Origin: Syntrophus sp. (in: bacteria)
Lineage (GTDB): Bacteria; Desulfobacterota; Syntrophia; Syntrophales; UBA5619
NCBI GenBank assembly: GCA_013824905.1
Contig: PNOO01000024.1
Location: forward strand, 1-17,686
Direction of reading: 5' to 3'
Length of the DNA: 17,686 nucleotides
Shown here: piece after piece, positions 15,177 to 17,686 of the stretch
Layout: each line of letters opens with the position of its first letter
How positions within the stretch are numbered: position 1 is the first letter of the stretch
The notes under the pieces: generated by a model
Seen by the model: only the letters and a program-made list of their open reading frames with translations
What the model was told of the DNA's origin: nothing
The model's database searches: none
Made by a program: the position numbers and the translations under genes

Positions 15177-15224
15177 CGATCAGATCCCCGATGTCGATCA
15201 GAGTCCCCACTGTAAAGAGTCCCC
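15177..15224. repeat. Short direct repeats (CGATCAGA-TCCCC type)
   Basis: CGATCAGATCCCC (15177-15189), CGATCAGAGTCCCC (15195-15208) and a partial AGAGTCCCC (15216-15224), at steps of about 16-18 bases just upstream of the AT-rich stretch before ald. They could be regulator half-sites. Confidence 0.4.
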
Positions 15225-15260
15225 TTATAAATAACTGATTGTTATCTATTATATAATTAT

Positions 15261-15277
15261 TATTAGTTTGACTAATA
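15261..15277. promoter_or_regulatory. LysR-box-like dyad upstream of ald
   Basis: TATTAGT-TTG-ACTAATA, perfect 7-bp arms, containing the T-N11-A core typical of LysR-type regulator sites. A LysR gene lies just downstream of ald, making this its natural candidate target. Confidence 0.5.
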
Positions 15278-15334
15278 TAACGAAAGGGATAAGAAAATTT
15301 AGTGGAACGGCTCGTCAAGGCAATTGAAGAATCC

Positions 15335-15348
15335 CTGTTCTGGAACAG
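15335..15348. repeat. CTGTTC-TG-GAACAG dyad in the ald leader
   Basis: Perfect 6-bp arms with a two-base centre. The half-site spacing is two bases shorter than a gamma-proteobacterial LexA box, so I do not call it one. Confidence 0.35.
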
Positions 15349-15380
15349 CAGGCGGCACGACCTCAAAAAGGAGAGGGAAG

Positions 15381-15414
15381 CTGGGGGGACGAATGCCACA
15401 TCGGTCCCCGGCAG
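15381..15414 (+). other. Leader hairpin 23 bases before the ald start
   Basis: GGGGAC (15385-15390) pairs with GTCCCC (15404-15409), with CTG/CAG pairing outside a GG/GG internal loop and a 13-base apical loop. No known riboswitch class is recognised. Confidence 0.35.
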
Positions 15415-15437
15415 ACTGCCGCTCACAGGAGGTTAAA

Positions 15438-16550
15438 ATGATTGTAGGAATTCTCAAGGAGATCAAGACCGAGGAATATCGCGTATCCATGACGCCGGCG
15501 GGCGTGGAGATCATGAAGAGCCATGGTCATACGGTACTGGTGGAGAAGAACGCAGGGGTCGGCAGCGGATTCGACGACAAGACCTATGCCGACGCGGGCG
15601 CCAAGATCGTCAAAACCGCAAAGGAGATTTACGACCGGGCAGGAATGGTCATGCATGTCAAGGAACCGCAGACCGTGGAGTACCCGATGATCCGGAAGGA
15701 TCAGATCGTCTTCACCTATCTGCACCTCGCGGCGGACGAAACCCTGACGCGGGCGATGATCAAGACCCAGTCCATCGACATCGCCTATGAGACGATCCAG
15801 AAGGCCGACGGCTCCTTGCCGCTGCTCATTCCCATGAGCGAGGTCGCAGGGCGGATGGCGATCCAGGAAGGGGCCAAGTATCTGGAGATGGAATACGGCG
15901 GCGAGGGGGTTCTCCTTGGCGGCGTCCCCGGCGTGGAACCGGCGAAGGTGCTGGTCATCGGCGCGGGAACGGTCGGCACGCAGGCGGCCAGGATGGCCTG
16001 CGGTCTCGGCGCCCGGGTGTACATCATCGACTCCTGCCTCGCGAGACTCCGCTATCTCAATGACGTCATGCCTCAGAACTGCTTCACGCTCATGTCCTCA
16101 CCGGCGGCGATCCGGAAACTGATCCGGGAGGCGGACCTCGTCATCGGTTCCGTCCTCATCCCCGGAGCAAAGGCCCCCAAACTCGTCACCCGCGACATGG
16201 TCAAGACGATGAAGAAGGGGTCGGTCATGGTGGATGTCGCCATCGACCAGGGAGGGTGCTTCGAAACCTCCCGGGCCACGACCCACAAAGACCCGGTCTA
16301 TACGGTCGAGGGGGTTATTCACTACTGCGTGAGCAATATGCCGGGCGCTGTCGCCAAGACCTCGACCCTGGCCCTGACCAACGCGACCCTCCCCTACGCC
16401 GTTGAAATCGCCAACAAGGGATGGAAAAAGGCGATGAAAGAAAATATCGAGATCAGGAAAGGCGCCAACGTGATCCGGGGCAAGGTCACATTCAAAGGGG
16501 TCGCCGACGCCTTCGGCCTGAAGCTCACACCGGTCGATAAGTTTTTGTAG
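15438..16550 (+). CDS. ald: Alanine dehydrogenase
   Basis: It catalyses reversible NAD-dependent oxidative deamination of L-alanine to pyruvate and ammonia in the cytosol. It has 370 residues, the normal length. Catalytic and binding residues are in their standard places: R15, K75 (HVKEP), H96 (YLHLAAD), the NAD-binding GAGTVG at 175-180 with D198 ending the second strand, and D270 in VDVAIDQGG. The C-terminal VEGVIHYCVSNMPGAVAKTST block is also present. ATG 15438 follows AGGAGG at five to six bases; the frame is open further upstream to 15324 but that part does not look coding. A LysR regulator follows in the same direction with its own promoter and may control it. Confidence 0.96.
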   Translation: MIVGILKEIKTEEYRVSMTPAGVEIMKSHGHTVLVEKNAGVGSGFDDKTYADAGAKIVKTAKEIYDRAGMVMHVKEPQTVEYPMIRKDQIVFTYLHLAADETLTRAMIKTQSIDIAYETIQKADGSLPLLIPMSEVAGRMAIQEGAKYLEMEYGGEGVLLGGVPGVEPAKVLVIGAGTVGTQAARMACGLGARVYIIDSCLARLRYLNDVMPQNCFTLMSSPAAIRKLIREADLVIGSVLIPGAKAPKLVTRDMVKTMKKGSVMVDVAIDQGGCFETSRATTHKDPVYTVEGVIHYCVSNMPGAVAKTSTLALTNATLPYAVEIANKGWKKAMKENIEIRKGANVIRGKVTFKGVADAFGLKLTPVDKFL

Positions 16551-16574
16551 TCACCCGTCACACCAGCACCCCCT

Positions 16575-16612
16575 GCGGACCGGGTCCTGATCCATGAAGG
16601 GATCCGGTCCGC
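16575..16612. other. Stem-loop after ald
   Basis: GCGGACCGG (16575-16583) pairs with CCGGTCCGC (16604-16612), with an inner GATCC/GGATC option. The plus-strand tail is CATAAAAAAC rather than a T tract, so it is not a standard intrinsic terminator; it could be Rho-assisted or a 3'-end protector. Confidence 0.5.
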
Positions 16613-16692
16613 CATAAAAAACACTGCTGGAAGACCTGATAAACCGGTTACCCCCCCCGCACTGTTTTAGATGCTGATCCCCTCGACGATCC

Positions 16693-16722
16693 TTGACAAA
16701 CACTAAAAAGGTGGTTTAGTAT
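16693..16722 (+). promoter_or_regulatory. Promoter of the LysR gene with overlapping dyad
   Basis: TTGACA (16693-16698), 18 bases, TAGTAT (16717-16722). The dyad ACTAAA-7-TTTAGT (16702-16720) covers the spacer and part of the -10, in keeping with the negative autoregulation common among LysR genes. Confidence 0.55.
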
Positions 16723-16764
16723 CAGCGTGTTTAATAAATTTGGCGCTATAAATAATAATAGGTT

Positions 16765-17670
16765 ATGAATCTCAATCAACTGAAGATCTTCTACATGGCC
16801 GCAAAATGCGGGAGCCTCAGCGCCGCTGCGGGAGCGTTGTATATCACCCAGCCCGCAGTCACGAAAGGCCTCCAGCGTCTCCAGGAGTATTACGAGATCA
16901 AACTCTTCAACCGCTTCGGAAAAAAGATGGCCCTGACCGATGCGGGAGAGGTCCTTTACAGCATCGCCGAGTCCATATTCGAGTTGGAGAATCAGGCGGA
17001 GGAAAGCCTTCGTGATTTTCAGCAGCGCAAGAGGGGCTTTCTCCGAATCATCTCCAGTGAGAGTTTCGGTTCCTATTATCTCCCTTTCATTATCAATCGG
17101 TTCATCCAGGCGAATCCGCAGATCAGGATCTCCGTGGAACTCTTGCCGACGGAACTGATCGTAGAGAAAACCGCAACGCTCGCCAACGATCTCGGTTTCA
17201 TATCCTATCCTGTACCCCATAAGAAGCTCCACATGTGCGAAGTCCTGGAAGACAGCTACCAGATCATCGTTCCTTCCGGACACCCATTGGCATCGAAATC
17301 GGTCATCGAACCCGGGGATCTGGAAGGATATTCCCTGATCGTCTATGAAAAAGGATCGGCGCCCCGCATGATCATCGAGGATTTCGTGAGAAGGCATAAT
17401 ATCAACGTCTCTATTCCTCTGGAACTCTCCAGCAACGAGGCCATAAAGACCGCCGTCGAGGAAGGGATAGGCATTGCCGTGGTCATGAGGCGCGTCGTCA
17501 GCAAGGAGCTCGCGATGGGAACCCTAAGGGCCATCCCCCTGTCCGATCCCGCCATGACGCGAAAATTCTATCTGATCCATCACAAGGATAAATATATCTC
17601 CCGTCCGCTCCAGAGTCTCATCGACATGGTCGATCAATGGGCCTCCGAATACCACCGGGGAGAGCTTTAA
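16765..17670 (+). CDS. LysR-family transcriptional regulator
   Basis: 301 residues, the standard length. The N-terminal winged helix-turn-helix is typical: MNLNQLKIFYMAAKCGSLSAAAGALYITQPAVTKGLQRLQ, then LFNRFGKKMALTDAGEVLY, followed by the linker helix to about residue 90. The remainder is a periplasmic-binding-protein-like effector domain (RGFLRIISSESFGSYYLPFII onward, with GIGIAVVMRRVV near 235). The ligand cannot be read from sequence. Position directly after ald, and TTAGT-containing dyads before both genes, suggest control of alanine dehydrogenase and of itself. The ribosome binding site is weak (AGG two bases before ATG 16765). It ends 16 bases before the window edge, where a T run begins. 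Confidence 0.94.
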   Translation: MNLNQLKIFYMAAKCGSLSAAAGALYITQPAVTKGLQRLQEYYEIKLFNRFGKKMALTDAGEVLYSIAESIFELENQAEESLRDFQQRKRGFLRIISSESFGSYYLPFIINRFIQANPQIRISVELLPTELIVEKTATLANDLGFISYPVPHKKLHMCEVLEDSYQIIVPSGHPLASKSVIEPGDLEGYSLIVYEKGSAPRMIIEDFVRRHNINVSIPLELSSNEAIKTAVEEGIGIAVVMRRVVSKELAMGTLRAIPLSDPAMTRKFYLIHHKDKYISRPLQSLIDMVDQWASEYHRGEL

Positions 17671-17686
17671 GCTTTTTTTGAAATGA

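Larger units (their letters stand above)
15003..15437. other. 435-base gap upstream of alanine dehydrogenase
   Basis: No convincing gene. It contains a 12-bp-stem hairpin, short direct repeats, an AT-rich stretch (about 15225-15300) with a LysR-type dyad, a CTGTTC dyad and a leader hairpin, each listed separately. No core promoter is unambiguous; TTGTTA (15239-15244), 16 bases, TATTAG (15261-15266) is the best I see for ald. Confidence 0.6.

Noticed and set aside
14908..15426. 172-codon open frame on the minus strand across the gap before ald
   Set aside because: It runs through the end of the small lipoprotein gene, the 12-bp-stem hairpin and the AT-rich promoter region, has no ribosome binding site I can see, and shows no motif I recognise. 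Its middle part (around 15100-15230) is the least implausible, so a protein search would settle it.

Overview
The window reads as a chromosomal segment of a Gram-negative, probably anaerobic deltaproteobacterium (Desulfobacterota; Syntrophales-like is my best guess). The reasons are an LPS heptose kinase, GC-rich third codon positions with AT-rich promoter gaps, a CFIATAAYGS-type C-terminal domain on a secreted protease, an orphan biotin carrier domain, and a probable selenocysteine gene. I see no phage, IS element, CRISPR array, tRNA or rRNA.

Layout. (1) 1-2937, minus strand: a tight operon rfaE1 (heptose-7-P kinase), DUF4416 protein, yicC and gmk (cut by the window edge), read from a strong promoter at about 3012-2984 whose -10 overlaps a perfect 14-bp palindrome. 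(2) 3144-8457, plus strand: plsC-like acyltransferase, uppP, ftsK and rimO, an envelope, division and ribosome-modification cluster divergent from region 1. (3) 8499-10392, plus: a promoter, a possible 40-residue Cys-rich ORF, and a secreted zinc metalloprotease with a Thr/Gly linker and C-terminal anchor. (4) 10504-10978, minus: a stand-alone biotin carrier domain with its own candidate promoter and a clear intrinsic terminator. (5) 11031-13160, minus: a PhoU-like DUF47 protein and a PiT phosphate transporter with a long soluble tail. (6) 13424-15061, plus: a FrnE/DsbA-like oxidoreductase whose first active-site Cys is encoded by an in-frame TGA, coupled to an LEA14-type lipoprotein; then a 71-residue lipoprotein with its own promoter and a closing hairpin. 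(7) 15003-15437: a 435-base gap with repeats and dyads, then alanine dehydrogenase (15438-16550) and a LysR regulator (16765-17670).

The main discovery is the TGA-interrupted thiol oxidoreductase at 13424-14041. A perfect ribosome binding site and a family-typical N-terminus (SDYI-TGA-PWCY) lie upstream of the TGA. A hairpin with a G-containing apical loop starts 20 nt after it, as expected of a bacterial SECIS. An ordinary gene caller would start this gene late, at about 13505, and lose its catalytic site. Secondary leads are the small Cys-rich ORF before the protease, the palindrome on the rfaE promoter, and TTAGT-type dyads in front of both the alanine dehydrogenase and the LysR gene.
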